A DNA stretch of 13,819 nt from Deltaproteobacteria bacterium UBA5754 (lineage in GTDB: Bacteria; Desulfobacterota; Dissulfuribacteria; Dissulfuribacterales; UBA5754), in contig DIFG01000095.1 of NCBI GenBank assembly GCA_002419025.1, forward strand, positions 1 through 13,819, written 5' to 3'. Of the stretch, positions 6,853 to 13,819 are shown piece by piece. The position numbers and the translations under genes were made by a program. A model generated the notes under the pieces. The model was not told the origin of the DNA. It saw only the letters and a program-made list of their open reading frames with translations, and did not search any database. Numbering within the stretch: the first letter of the stretch is position 1; every line of letters starts with the position of its first letter.

Positions 6853-9390
6853 ATGATCAATGCTGTCATTTCTCGAATCTTCGGAACTAAACACGAGCGG
6901 GAAATAAAAAAAATCTCCCCCCTCGTGGACCAGATAAACAGCCATGAATCCGCGATCTCGTCCCTTCCGGATCCGGAACTTCAGGCAAAGACCGCCGAGT
7001 TCAAGGAAAGGATCGAAAAAGGCGAGTCACTCGACTCCCTCCTTCCCGAGGCATTCGCTGTGGTCCGGGAAGCGGCCCGAAGGACCCTCGGCATGCGGCA
7101 CTACGACGTACAGCTCATCGGCGGCATCGTCCTACACCAGGGAAGAATAGCCGAGATGAAGACCGGGGAGGGAAAGACCCTTGTGGCCACCCTGCCCGTT
7201 TATCTCAACGCCCTCACGGGAAGGGGGGTCCATGTCGTGACGGTAAACGACTACCTCGCCCGCCGGGACGCCGAATGGATGGGAAAGGTCTACCGTTTTC
7301 TCGGTCTCGATGTCGGAATCATTGTCCACGGACTCGACGACCGTCAGAGAAAGGCCGCTTACGCAGCCGACATCACATACGGGACCAACAACGAATTCGG
7401 TTTCGATTTCCTTAGGGATAACATGAAGTTTTCCCTTGATCAGATGGTCCAGAGGGACTTTCACTACGCCATCGTGGACGAGGTGGACAGCATCCTCATC
7501 GACGAGGCCCGGACACCCCTCATCATCTCGGGACCGTCGGAACAATCCACAGACCTCTACTACCGTGTGAACCAGATCATTCCGAAACTCGTCAGGGACG
7601 AGCATTTCACCGTGGACGAGAAGGCCCGTTCCGTCACCCTTACGGAAGAGGGCGTAGGAAGGGTGGAAAGGCTCCTCGGCGTGGATAACATCTACGCCGC
7701 CGGCCAGACCGAACTCCTCCATCACGTCCAGCAGGCACTCAAGGCCCACGCCCTTTTTCAACGGGACGTGGACTACATCGTCAAAGACGGCCAGGTCGTC
7801 ATCGTAGACGAGTTTACGGGTCGGCTCATGCCTGGCCGCCGGTACAGCGAAGGTCTCCACCAGGCCCTCGAGGCAAAGGAGGGGGTCAAGATAGAGAGCG
7901 AGAACCAGACCCTTGCATCCATCACCTTTCAGAACTACTTCCGAATGTATGCAAAGCTCGCCGGCATGACTGGCACCGCTGAGACCGAGGCCGAGGAATT
8001 CGCCAAGATCTACCGGCTCGCCGTGGTCGTAATCCCCCCCAACAAGACCATGATCCGCCAGGACCTTCCTGATCTCGTCTTCAAGACGAAAAAAGAAAAG
8101 TTCGCAGCGGCCGCAAGAGAAATCAGGACCCTCCACGAAAAGGGGCAGCCCGTCCTCGTAGGGACGACGAACGTCGAAACCTCCGAATACCTCTCCTCCA
8201 TCCTGAAGGGCATGGGGATCCCCCACGAGGTCCTGAACGCCAAGTACCACGAACGCGAGGCAGAGATCGTGGCCCATGCAGGTGAGCGCGGAAGGGTCAC
8301 CATCGCGACCAACATGGCGGGCCGCGGGACCGACATCGTCCTTGGTCCCGGCGTCGTCGATCTCGGCGGGCTTCACATACTCGGGACCGAACGCCACGAG
8401 TCGCGCCGCATCGACAACCAGCTCCGGGGACGAGCCGGCAGGCAGGGTGACCCAGGCTCTTCTCAATTCTATCTCTCCCTTGAGGACGATCTCCTTCGCA
8501 TCTTCGGCTCCGACAGGATCTCGGGCATCATGGAAAAACTCGGCATGGAGGAAGGGGAACCCATCGAACACCCCATGCTCACAAAGGCCATCGAAAACGC
8601 CCAGCGAAAAGTGGAGGCCAGAAACTTCGAGATCAGGAAACACCTCCTCGAATACGACGACGTCATGAACAAGCAGCGGGAGGTCATCTACTCACAGCGA
8701 CGCCAGATACTCAAAGGCGAAAACCTGCGGGACGAGATCTTCGGGTTCATCGACGACATCTCCTCTTCCCTCGCCTCCACATACGCAGACGAAAAGATCC
8801 GTTCCTCCGATTGGGACTGGAAGGCGCTTGAGGAACGTCTCATCGGCCAATTCGGCGTGTCTTATGCTTTCACATCCGAAGAGAAGGAAACAGCCAAACC
8901 CAAAGACCTCGCGGAGCGTATCGCCCGCCTTCTCAAAGAGACGTACGCCGCTCAAGTCGAACGGTTCGGGGATGAGGCCATGTCCTCGATCGAGCGCTAC
9001 GTCTTGCTCCAGAACCTGGACACCATCTGGAAGGACCACCTCCTCAACATGGATCACCTACGGGAGGGTATCGGTCTTAGGGGATACGGCCAAAAGGACC
9101 CCCTCCAGGAATACAAACGTGAGGGATACGATCTCTTCATGGCCATGATCGAGGGATTTCGCATGGAAACGGTCGGAATCCTTCTGAGGATCCAGCCTGC
9201 CCCTGCCAACGAGACCAGGATCGAGGAACTCGAGGAAAAAAGGAAACGCGAACAGGGGCGTATCGCCCTTAACCGCGAGGGGGATCAGACGCAAAAACCT
9301 GTACATAGGACCTCTGACAAGATCGGGCGAAACGCACCTTGCCCATGCGGGAGCGGAAAAAAGTACAAAAAATGCTGCGGACGGGTGTAG
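6853..9390 (+). CDS. secA: Protein translocase ATPase SecA
   Basis: SecA drives unfolded preproteins through SecYEG at the inner membrane using ATP. The 845-residue product is full length. Visible features are Walker A in MKTGEGKTL (102-110), the DEAD-type box DEVD (209-212) followed by [15 protein letters not shown], the preprotein cross-linking region after it, the second nucleotide-binding half with NMAGRGTDI and [13 protein letters not shown], the helical scaffold/wing region, and a C-terminal zinc-binding SEC-C tail with CPC (830-832) and CC (841-842) in a CxCx8CC arrangement. That tail is the usual contact site for SecB and lipid. GGAG (6840-6843) lies 9 nt before the ATG. The gene starts 3 bp after argA and ends 1 bp before argJ, so translational coupling is likely. 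The linker before the zinc tail is rich in charged residues. Confidence 0.98.
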   Translation: MINAVISRIFGTKHEREIKKISPLVDQINSHESAISSLPDPELQAKTAEFKERIEKGESLDSLLPEAFAVVREAARRTLGMRHYDVQLIGGIVLHQGRIAEMKTGEGKTLVATLPVYLNALTGRGVHVVTVNDYLARRDAEWMGKVYRFLGLDVGIIVHGLDDRQRKAAYAADITYGTNNEFGFDFLRDNMKFSLDQMVQRDFHYAIVDEVDSILIDEARTPLIISGPSEQSTDLYYRVNQIIPKLVRDEHFTVDEKARSVTLTEEGVGRVERLLGVDNIYAAGQTELLHHVQQALKAHALFQRDVDYIVKDGQVVIVDEFTGRLMPGRRYSEGLHQALEAKEGVKIESENQTLASITFQNYFRMYAKLAGMTGTAETEAEEFAKIYRLAVVVIPPNKTMIRQDLPDLVFKTKKEKFAAAAREIRTLHEKGQPVLVGTTNVETSEYLSSILKGMGIPHEVLNAKYHEREAEIVAHAGERGRVTIATNMAGRGTDIVLGPGVVDLGGLHILGTERHESRRIDNQLRGRAGRQGDPGSSQFYLSLEDDLLRIFGSDRISGIMEKLGMEEGEPIEHPMLTKAIENAQRKVEARNFEIRKHLLEYDDVMNKQREVIYSQRRQILKGENLRDEIFGFIDDISSSLASTYADEKIRSSDWDWKALEERLIGQFGVSYAFTSEEKETAKPKDLAERIARLLKETYAAQVERFGDEAMSSIERYVLLQNLDTIWKDHLLNMDHLREGIGLRGYGQKDPLQEYKREGYDLFMAMIEGFRMETVGILLRIQPAPANETRIEELEEKRKREQGRIALNREGDQTQKPVHRTSDKIGRNAPCPCGSGKKYKKCCGRV

Positions 9391-9391
9391 C

Positions 9392-10591
9392 ATGAAGATC
9401 CCCGGATTCCTCGCATCCGCCGTCCCGGCGGGCATAAAATACCAAAACCGGCTCGACCTCGGCCTCATTCTTTCGCGCGTCCCCGCGGTCATTGCCGGGG
9501 TCTTCACCACGAACGCCGTGAAGGCCGCCCCAGTCATTGCCGGGATCGAAAGGATCTCCCATGGCCCATCTTACGCACGGGCGATCGTCGTGAACAGCGG
9601 AAACGCCAACGCATGCACGGGCGATCAGGGCATGAAAAACGTGGAAACAACGGCTCGGCTCGTGGCCCAGGCCCTCGGGATAGGGCCTAAGGATGTCCTC
9701 GTGTCATCCACCGGGGTAATCGGACGCCCTATGCCCATGGAAAGGATCGAGGCCGCCGTTCCCGGGCTCGTTGCCGGACTATCCGAGGACGGCATGGAGC
9801 AGGTTGCCCAGGCCATCCTCACAACGGATCTCGTCACGAAGACGGCGAGCCGGCAGATCCGCGTCGGCGGCAAGATCGTGACCATCGGGGGGATCGCCAA
9901 GGGCTCCGGCATGATCGCACCGTCCATGGGTTCACCACCCCATGCGACCATGCTCGCATTCCTCATGACCGATGCGGCCCTTGATCCCGCATGGGCCAGG
10001 GCTGCCCTGACCAGGTCGACCAATGCCACCTTCAACCGCATCATCGTGGACGGGGATACAAGTACCAACGACACCGTCCTGCTCCTTGCAAACAGCATGG
10101 CCGGAAACCTTCCTCTTGTTGGAGATGCCGACGGGAAGCCATTTGAACAGGCCCTCCATGACGTCTGCGCCGAACTTGCCCGAAAAATCGTCGAGGACGG
10201 CGAAGGGGCAACGAAATGTGTCTCCGTATTCGTAACCGGGGCGAGAACGGACGAAAGCGCCGATGCGGTCGCCCGGGCCATTGCCACCTCCCCCCTCGTT
10301 AAGACCGCCTTTTTCGGGGAAGACCCCAACTGGGGACGGATCCTCGCTGCTGCGGGACGCGCGGAAACCGATCTTGATCAGACCCGTATCTCCCTATCCA
10401 TTGATGACATCCCTATCGTCTCTCAAGGGATTGGGCTCGGTGACGGGCAGGAGGCCCTGGCCAAGGCCGCCATGTCGAAGAGGGCCTTTGCCGTGAAGAT
10501 CGATCTCGGACTCGGGGCTGGATCATCCCAGGTAGTGACCTGCGACCTCTCAGCAGATTACGTGCGCATAAACGCGGATTACCGAACCTGA
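9392..10591 (+). CDS. argJ: Ornithine acetyltransferase / N-acetylglutamate synthase
   Basis: ArgJ moves the acetyl group from N-acetylornithine to glutamate, regenerating N-acetylglutamate in the cyclic arginine pathway. Some members also use acetyl-CoA. The 399-residue proenzyme has the family's hallmarks: NSGNANACTG (68-77), KGSGMIAPSMG (170-180), the self-cleavage site Ala185-Thr186 within HATML, where the new N-terminal Thr becomes the nucleophile, FNRIIVDGDTSTNDT following it, GEDPNWGRI, and the C-terminal NADYRT. It should be processed into alpha (1-185) and beta (186-399) chains. Whether it is mono- or bifunctional cannot be read from sequence alone. It begins 1 bp after the secA stop without a strong ribosome site, which suggests translation coupled to secA. 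It ends only 9 bp from the convergent oxidoreductase gene. Confidence 0.97.
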   Translation: MKIPGFLASAVPAGIKYQNRLDLGLILSRVPAVIAGVFTTNAVKAAPVIAGIERISHGPSYARAIVVNSGNANACTGDQGMKNVETTARLVAQALGIGPKDVLVSSTGVIGRPMPMERIEAAVPGLVAGLSEDGMEQVAQAILTTDLVTKTASRQIRVGGKIVTIGGIAKGSGMIAPSMGSPPHATMLAFLMTDAALDPAWARAALTRSTNATFNRIIVDGDTSTNDTVLLLANSMAGNLPLVGDADGKPFEQALHDVCAELARKIVEDGEGATKCVSVFVTGARTDESADAVARAIATSPLVKTAFFGEDPNWGRILAAAGRAETDLDQTRISLSIDDIPIVSQGIGLGDGQEALAKAAMSKRAFAVKIDLGLGAGSSQVVTCDLSADYVRINADYRT

Positions 10592-10600
10592 CGCCTTCCT

Positions 10601-11569
10601 CTAACCCTTTACCAGAGATCCATATCGGGCGAGGATCCCGTCCACGACCCTCTTTCCCGAATTGAAAGCAGCCATGATCGTCCCCTTTTCCACCACAAGA
10701 TCGCCCGCCAGGAAGAGACGTGGGATATTCGTCTCGCCGACCTCGTCCACCTTCGGCCGCTCCCCCTCATATTCCACGCCTATACCCTCGAGGAACACCC
10801 GGGGCGTCATGCCTCCGAGACAGTAAAAGACGGCATCAAAAACAAGGACCTGCCCGTCCTTGAACACGACGGAGACCCTATCCCCCGACGGTTCGAGCCT
10901 TTCGATATCCGTGCCCATCATGAGTCTGACCGTCCCCTTGCATGAACATTCGTTGATTGAACAGAGATTCATCTCGTTCAGGCGGAAGAATTCCGGTCTT
11001 CGGTAGGAAAGGGTCACGTCGTTTTCACACGAGAGAAAACAGGCCGTTTCCGCCGCTGTGTCCCCTCCTCCCACGACGAGAAGACGTTTTTTGGCGATAG
11101 GCGTCTTGGGAAGGCTGAAATGGACCTTGTCCTTCACCTCGGCGGGGATGGGATAGCGGGGCTTTACCGGTTTTCCGAAGATTCCGATGGCCACAACCAC
11201 GATCTGGGACCGCACGGTCAGGCCGTCACCGCACGTCACCATAAACGCCCCATTCGTGGGCACGACCTTCTGAACCTCCTTCCAGAAACGGACATCGAGG
11301 GCATATCTTTCGGCGACTCCCTTCATGCGATCAAGAAAGGACTCCCGGGTCTCGGTATCGAAAGAAAGCCGCCCGATAGGCTCCACCTTGACCTTCCGGT
11401 AGACTGGGTCGACCCTTTTCCCTTCATGATAGAGGCTGACAACAGTATCGCAGAGGTGGCCCTTCTTCTCGAGCAGGACGACCGGCCCTATTCCGGCCTC
11501 CTTGGCCTCAACGGCGGTGGCGATACCGGCCGGTCCGGCTCCGACAATAACAATACTCGCCTGTTCCAT
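10601..11569 (-). CDS. FAD- and NAD(P)-dependent pyridine-nucleotide oxidoreductase
   Basis: The 322-residue flavoprotein has two Rossmann folds. The FAD fold is IVGAGPAGIATA (8-19, GxGxxG). The NAD(P) fold is VVGGGDTAAETA (165-176). The C-terminal FAD motif is LFLAGD (285-290), followed by a helix IMAAFNSGKRVVDGIL. This is the layout of thioredoxin-reductase-like and YpdA-like enzymes, but there is no CxxC active-site disulfide. A cysteine-rich segment C-x4-C-x-C lies at 203-210. Electrons would pass from NAD(P)H through FAD to an unknown partner, perhaps a ferredoxin or a low-molecular-weight disulfide. The ATG at 11569 is chosen because AAGGAG (11578-11583) is 8 nt upstream and the FAD motif should begin within a few residues. 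The frame is open for 111 more codons but runs through a terminator and a repeat. A short GCAAA-T-TTTGC palindrome (11587-11597) lies just upstream of the ribosome site and could be an operator. The exact substrate is not assigned. Confidence 0.85.
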   Translation of the reverse strand: MEQASIVIVGAGPAGIATAVEAKEAGIGPVVLLEKKGHLCDTVVSLYHEGKRVDPVYRKVKVEPIGRLSFDTETRESFLDRMKGVAERYALDVRFWKEVQKVVPTNGAFMVTCGDGLTVRSQIVVVAIGIFGKPVKPRYPIPAEVKDKVHFSLPKTPIAKKRLLVVGGGDTAAETACFLSCENDVTLSYRRPEFFRLNEMNLCSINECSCKGTVRLMMGTDIERLEPSGDRVSVVFKDGQVLVFDAVFYCLGGMTPRVFLEGIGVEYEGERPKVDEVGETNIPRLFLAGDLVVEKGTIMAAFNSGKRVVDGILARYGSLVKG

Positions 11570-11831
11570 CTTGACATCTCCTTGACGCAAATTTTGCAAA
11601 AGAGATGTAACAGAACTGTATGACTTGCTCAATCTCCGCCGAAAGCTAAAATCCGGATCATGATTCGAGAATGCCTGTGCCAAAAAGACAATAGAACAGT
11701 CCCGGTCGAAAAAGGGTGCCTGCACCCCCTCGATTATTGCCCTTACCGCCCGTCCTGCATGCTTCATTTTCTCGAAAAGGAAAGGAAAAAAGGGGCAAAA
11801 AAGGCCGTACATCCAGAAGATATTCCTTCTT
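11570..11831. other. Upstream region of the oxidoreductase, no gene seen
   Basis: This stretch of about 260 bp holds the ribosome site, a small palindrome (11587-11597) and a minus-strand terminator (11709-11727), but no coding frame I trust. A minus-strand promoter for the oxidoreductase is expected below 11709. The best candidate, TTGAGC-N17-TACATC, is weak in its -10 box. Part of the region is purine-rich on the plus strand (about 11773-11805). Confidence 0.4.
11709..11727 (-). terminator. Probable intrinsic terminator, minus strand
   Basis: Read on the minus strand, GGGTG (11727-11723), a CAGG loop and CACCC (11718-11714) are followed by five Ts (11713-11709). The stem can be extended outward with two G-U pairs and an A-U pair. 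It faces transcription coming from the group II intron and would keep it from running into the oxidoreductase gene. The stem is short, so strength is uncertain. Confidence 0.5.
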
Positions 11832-11903
11832 GATGGATTCGTAAAAAGTGCCGGACTCGTCATGCCGGACTTGATCCGGCATCCAGAACATATTGAAAAC
11901 ACT
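11832..11903 (+). repeat. Left half of a dispersed double-hairpin repeat (3' exon of the intron)
   Basis: The segment contains GATTCGTAAAAAGT followed by CGTCATGCCGG (11858-11868), a 7-nt loop, and CCGGCATCCAG (11876-11886). This forms a hairpin with a 7-bp ATGCCGG/CCGGCAT stem, then an AT-rich spacer ending ...AAAACACT at 11903. Repeats of this pattern are scattered in many proteobacterial, notably desulfobacterial, genomes (recalled, not searched). Its mirror half lies on the far side of the group II intron at 13787-13812, so the repeat was interrupted by the intron. Confidence 0.7.
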
Positions 11904-11980
11904 ATAGGGGTAGGGACGGCGCATTGGTTTGCACCGCCCCTCCCTCCGAACCGGACTGGCGGGTCTCCCGCATCCGGCTC
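11904..11980 (-). ncRNA. Group II intron domains V and VI
   Basis: Domain V runs from 11980 to 11948 on the minus strand. It starts GAGCCGGAUGCGGG, with the AGC catalytic triad at its base, and its ends GAGCCGGA and UCCGGUUC pair, with a 5-bp upper stem (GCGGG/CCCGC) closed by a short loop. Domain VI follows: GGGGCGGUGC pairs with GCGCCGUCCC (ten pairs including two G-U). The unpaired A at 11911 in CCCUACCCC is the expected lariat branch point, and the intron ends CUAU. This is the catalytic heart of the ribozyme and appears intact. Confidence 0.88.
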
Positions 11981-11994
11981 TCCGGTTGGTGGTA

Positions 11995-13362
11995 TTACCT
12001 CTTTGAGGACTGGAGTAAAACATTGTGAGCTTCCTTGAGGCTATAGAGCCCAAGAGTCCGAAAGAATTTGTTTGGCCAGCGCATGTTGTCCCATCCCCGG
12101 CTGACACCCTTGCGCTTTTCCCGCGCCCGGAGAATGGTGCGCAACCGGCGGCGAGTCCAGCCGTCTATCGGCGAGAAGGTCTTCCAGTTACTGTGCTTAA
12201 AGTACTCGAACCAGCCGATGAGGGTTCTGTTGACATCCAGGATGATCTCCTGAAGACTGCCGCCATTGCTGCGGCCGGTTTTGGCCCGGATATTGTCCTT
12301 GAGCTTCTTCAGGCTCTTCTTCCGAGGCCGGCGGGTGCCAGACTCGAAATGATACCCGAGGAAATCAAAGCCGACTCCTGCAACCGTGGCGTCCACCAGT
12401 CTCGTCTTATCAGGATGCAGGGTGAGACCCTTCTCCGTGACAAGCGCATTGACGTAATCAAGCGCCCTTCCCGCCTCCTCCTGACTGCGGCACAACACCA
12501 CAAAATCATCGGCATAGCGTATCATCCGATACCCAGCCTTTGCCATGGCGCAATCCACCGAGTGCAGAAACAGATTGGCGAACAGCGGGCTGATCACAGC
12601 ACCTTGCGGAGTTCCTCGCTCTGGCGTCCACAGCGACAGATCCTCCAGCACTTCCTGCTTCAAAAACATCCCGATCAGCTCCAGTATCCGTCCATCCGCG
12701 ATGCGCGTCCGGACTTCAGCCATGAGCAGATCATGCGAGATGCTGTCAAAGTACGCCTTGAGATCTGCGTCCACCACCCAGGTATACCCGGCTTGCAGAG
12801 AGCGATCTACCTCCCGCAGGGCGTCCTTGCATCCGAGGCCAGGCCTGAAACCATAGCTGAGCGGCACGAATTCCCGCTCGAATATGGGCTCGATCACCAG
12901 CCGCAGCGCGGCCTGCACTACCCGGTCCCGTATTGTGGGGATTCCCAGCGGACGTTTCTCCTGACTGCCAGGCTTATCGATATAGACCCGCCGGATGGGG
13001 CGCGGCCGATATCGCCCACTCGCAAGTTCCTCTTCCAGCAGGCAAAGATTCGCGGCAAGATCGGCGTCAAAGGCCTCGATACTCTGTCGATCAGACCCGG
13101 CGCTTCCTCCGTTCGCCTTCACCTGCTTCCAGGCCGCAAGCAGTGTGCCTGGACGGACAACCTTGTCTATCAGGCTGAACCAAACTCCTCCCTTCACCCC
13201 CTTGTCGAGGGCCTCCAGCATACGATCCGTCCATACCGAACGTTCCACCCAGGGCCATTTTCTGCCCTGCCGGGTTTCTCCCGCTTGTTTAGCCTCAACT
13301 GCCGACACTGCCGCAGGGGGTATTTCGCTTGGTACGTTCATCTCGCATCCACCTTCCTGCAT
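11995..13362 (-). CDS. ltrA: Group II intron-encoded reverse transcriptase/maturase
   Basis: This 455-residue protein aids splicing of its intron and copies it into DNA targets. The reverse transcriptase domain (about 60-345) shows RPLGIPTIRDRVVQ (137-150), the first catalytic Asp200 in VDADLKAYFDSI, RGTPQGAVISPLFANL (249-264), and the YADD active site (283-286). The maturase/thumb domain follows (about 365-445), with LIGWFEYFKHSNW, RRRLRTILRAREKRKG and the WPNKFF...GLYSL ending. No HNH endonuclease domain follows, so target cleavage by this protein is unlikely and priming may use a replication fork. The ATG at 13362 has GGAG spaced 7 nt upstream. An alternative ATG at 13341 (MNVPSE) has GGTGG at similar spacing, and the choice changes only seven residues. 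There is no frameshift or missing catalytic residue. Confidence 0.95.
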   Translation of the reverse strand: MQEGGCEMNVPSEIPPAAVSAVEAKQAGETRQGRKWPWVERSVWTDRMLEALDKGVKGGVWFSLIDKVVRPGTLLAAWKQVKANGGSAGSDRQSIEAFDADLAANLCLLEEELASGRYRPRPIRRVYIDKPGSQEKRPLGIPTIRDRVVQAALRLVIEPIFEREFVPLSYGFRPGLGCKDALREVDRSLQAGYTWVVDADLKAYFDSISHDLLMAEVRTRIADGRILELIGMFLKQEVLEDLSLWTPERGTPQGAVISPLFANLFLHSVDCAMAKAGYRMIRYADDFVVLCRSQEEAGRALDYVNALVTEKGLTLHPDKTRLVDATVAGVGFDFLGYHFESGTRRPRKKSLKKLKDNIRAKTGRSNGGSLQEIILDVNRTLIGWFEYFKHSNWKTFSPIDGWTRRRLRTILRAREKRKGVSRGWDNMRWPNKFFRTLGLYSLKEAHNVLLQSSKR

Positions 13363-13786
13363 CCCTTTGCTCCACGGGCATTACCCCGCTTCCCCGCTCT
13401 TACGGATGCTCTGACTCCTGCCCGGCAAAGACCTCATCCCGGGCAGGTCTCCCTGGTTCACATCGCGCGACCTTCCATGCATTCCGTCACCACACACCTG
13501 ACGCGCCCCGCCATCGCTCTTCCTGCTGCCCACCCAGCGTGGCGGACTTCCTGGGACACCCTCGACAGTTCTCCCCGGCACTTCCCAGGTCTGGACTTCC
13601 CCTTGAATCCGGAGGGTCGTCGCAAACGTACGGCCGAATCGTGTTCGTCATCCTACGGACTGCATGTTCGCCTCGGGTTGCTCCCCACCCCGCCTCGCGG
13701 CGACGCAGTTACCTTCGGCTACCGGGAGCGGGCATCTCCCGGAAGAGGGCTTCCACCTCTCAAATCGCACCTGCTCCCAGGCGCAC
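13363..13786 (-). ncRNA. Group II intron 5' RNA domains (I to start of IV) with EBS1
   Basis: These 424 nt before the maturase contain no gene I accept; they are the ribozyme scaffold. The first bases are GTGCGCCTGGGAGC. The candidate EBS1, GGATTC at 13610-13605, lies in the terminal loop of a small CCCT/AGGG hairpin (13616-13613 with 13603-13600), about 180 nt into the intron, where the exon-binding loop of domain I is expected. GC-rich inverted segments such as CCCGGGAT/GCCGGGCAG-like arms near 13420-13445 fit stems of domains II-III, but I did not fold the full structure. Confidence 0.75.
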
Positions 13787-13819
13787 GGATTCCGGCCTCC
13801 GCCGGAATGACGCCAAATT
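13787..13819 (+). repeat. Right half of the dispersed double-hairpin repeat (5' exon of the intron)
   Basis: ATTCCGGC (13789-13796), loop CTCC, and GCCGGAAT (13801-13808) form a perfect 8-bp hairpin, followed by GACG. Joined to base 11903 it restores CTGGAT facing ATCCAG and ATGACG facing CGTCAT, making an inverted pair with the left half. The last six minus-strand bases before the intron (GAATCC) are the candidate IBS1. The repeat probably continues beyond the window. Confidence 0.75.

Larger units (their letters stand above)
11904..13786 (-). mobile_element. Complete group II intron (retroelement)
   Basis: This is a self-splicing ribozyme with its own reverse transcriptase, 1883 nt long, on the minus strand. 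The 5' end at 13786 begins GTGCGCC, which fits the GUGYG consensus. The 3' end at 11904 reads ...CCCCTAT, which fits the terminal AY. Domain V (11980-11948) and domain VI (to 11904) are both recognisable, with a bulged branch-point A at 11911, seven nucleotides before the last base. A candidate EBS1 (13610-13605, minus GGATTC) is exactly complementary to the last six 5'-exon bases (13792-13787, minus GAATCC). Deleting the intron rebuilds a symmetrical repeat across the junction, which independently supports both boundaries. The encoded protein is intact, so the element may still be active. The structural class is not assigned; the protein lacks an endonuclease domain. Confidence 0.9.

Noticed and set aside
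7132..8643. 503-codon open frame on the minus strand opposite secA
   Set aside because: Same reason: a shadow of secA, without domain signatures or a ribosome site.
11661..11690. Sigma-54-like promoter on the minus strand (TGGCAC then TT about 10 nt later)
   Set aside because: The -24 half is good, but the essential GC of the -12 element is CT here, so it fails the consensus.
11570..11902. 111-codon N-terminal extension of the oxidoreductase
   Set aside because: It crosses an intrinsic terminator and the dispersed repeat. The ATG at 11569 has a strong ribosome site and puts the FAD motif at the expected position.
13381..13581. 66-codon minus-strand frame upstream of the maturase
   Set aside because: It lies in the structured ribozyme domains. 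Frames like this in group II introns are commonly mis-annotated.

Overview
The window reads as ordinary chromosomal DNA of a Gram-negative bacterium. Desulfobacterota (the former Deltaproteobacteria) is the best guess. The guess rests on the tight argS / SPOR-protein / argA-like acetyltransferase / secA / argJ gene order, the sigma-54 activator and PilZ proteins, and a dispersed hairpin repeat of the 'CGTCAT-CCGG...CCGG-ATCCAG' kind. No ribosomal RNA or other taxonomic marker is present, so this is inference.

Layout: (1) Bases 1-130 hold an inverted repeat plus a third half-site, ahead of ddl (D-Ala-D-Ala ligase, + strand). (2) A promoter-like site precedes a compact sigma-54 enhancer-binding activator with no N-terminal sensor domain. 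(3) After about 340 bp without a convincing gene comes a protein with an N-terminal PilZ (c-di-GMP binding) domain and a C-terminal region that looks like a degenerate histidine kinase. (4) A structured 228-bp leader precedes a five-gene + strand operon, argS - SPOR-domain membrane protein - argA-type N-acetylglutamate synthase - secA - argJ, with gaps of 20, 6, 3 and 1 bp. It joins arginine synthesis and use (tRNA charging, acetylglutamate synthesis, acetyl recycling) to envelope functions (SPOR protein, Sec translocase motor). (5) Converging on argJ with a 9-bp gap is a minus-strand FAD/NAD(P) pyridine-nucleotide oxidoreductase with no CxxC motif. (6) Upstream of it lies a probable minus-strand terminator, then a complete group II intron (11904-13786, minus strand) encoding its reverse transcriptase/maturase.

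The most informative find is the intron. Its 5' end (GTGCGC), domain V, domain VI with a bulged branch-point A, 3' end and an EBS1-IBS1 pairing can all be read from the sequence. Removing it rejoins two hairpins into one symmetrical dispersed repeat, so the empty target site is visible. The most unusual protein is the PilZ/pseudo-histidine-kinase fusion. I did not find a clear defence island, CRISPR array, toxin-antitoxin pair, tRNA or rRNA. The very long minus-strand frames opposite argS and secA are shadows of those genes.
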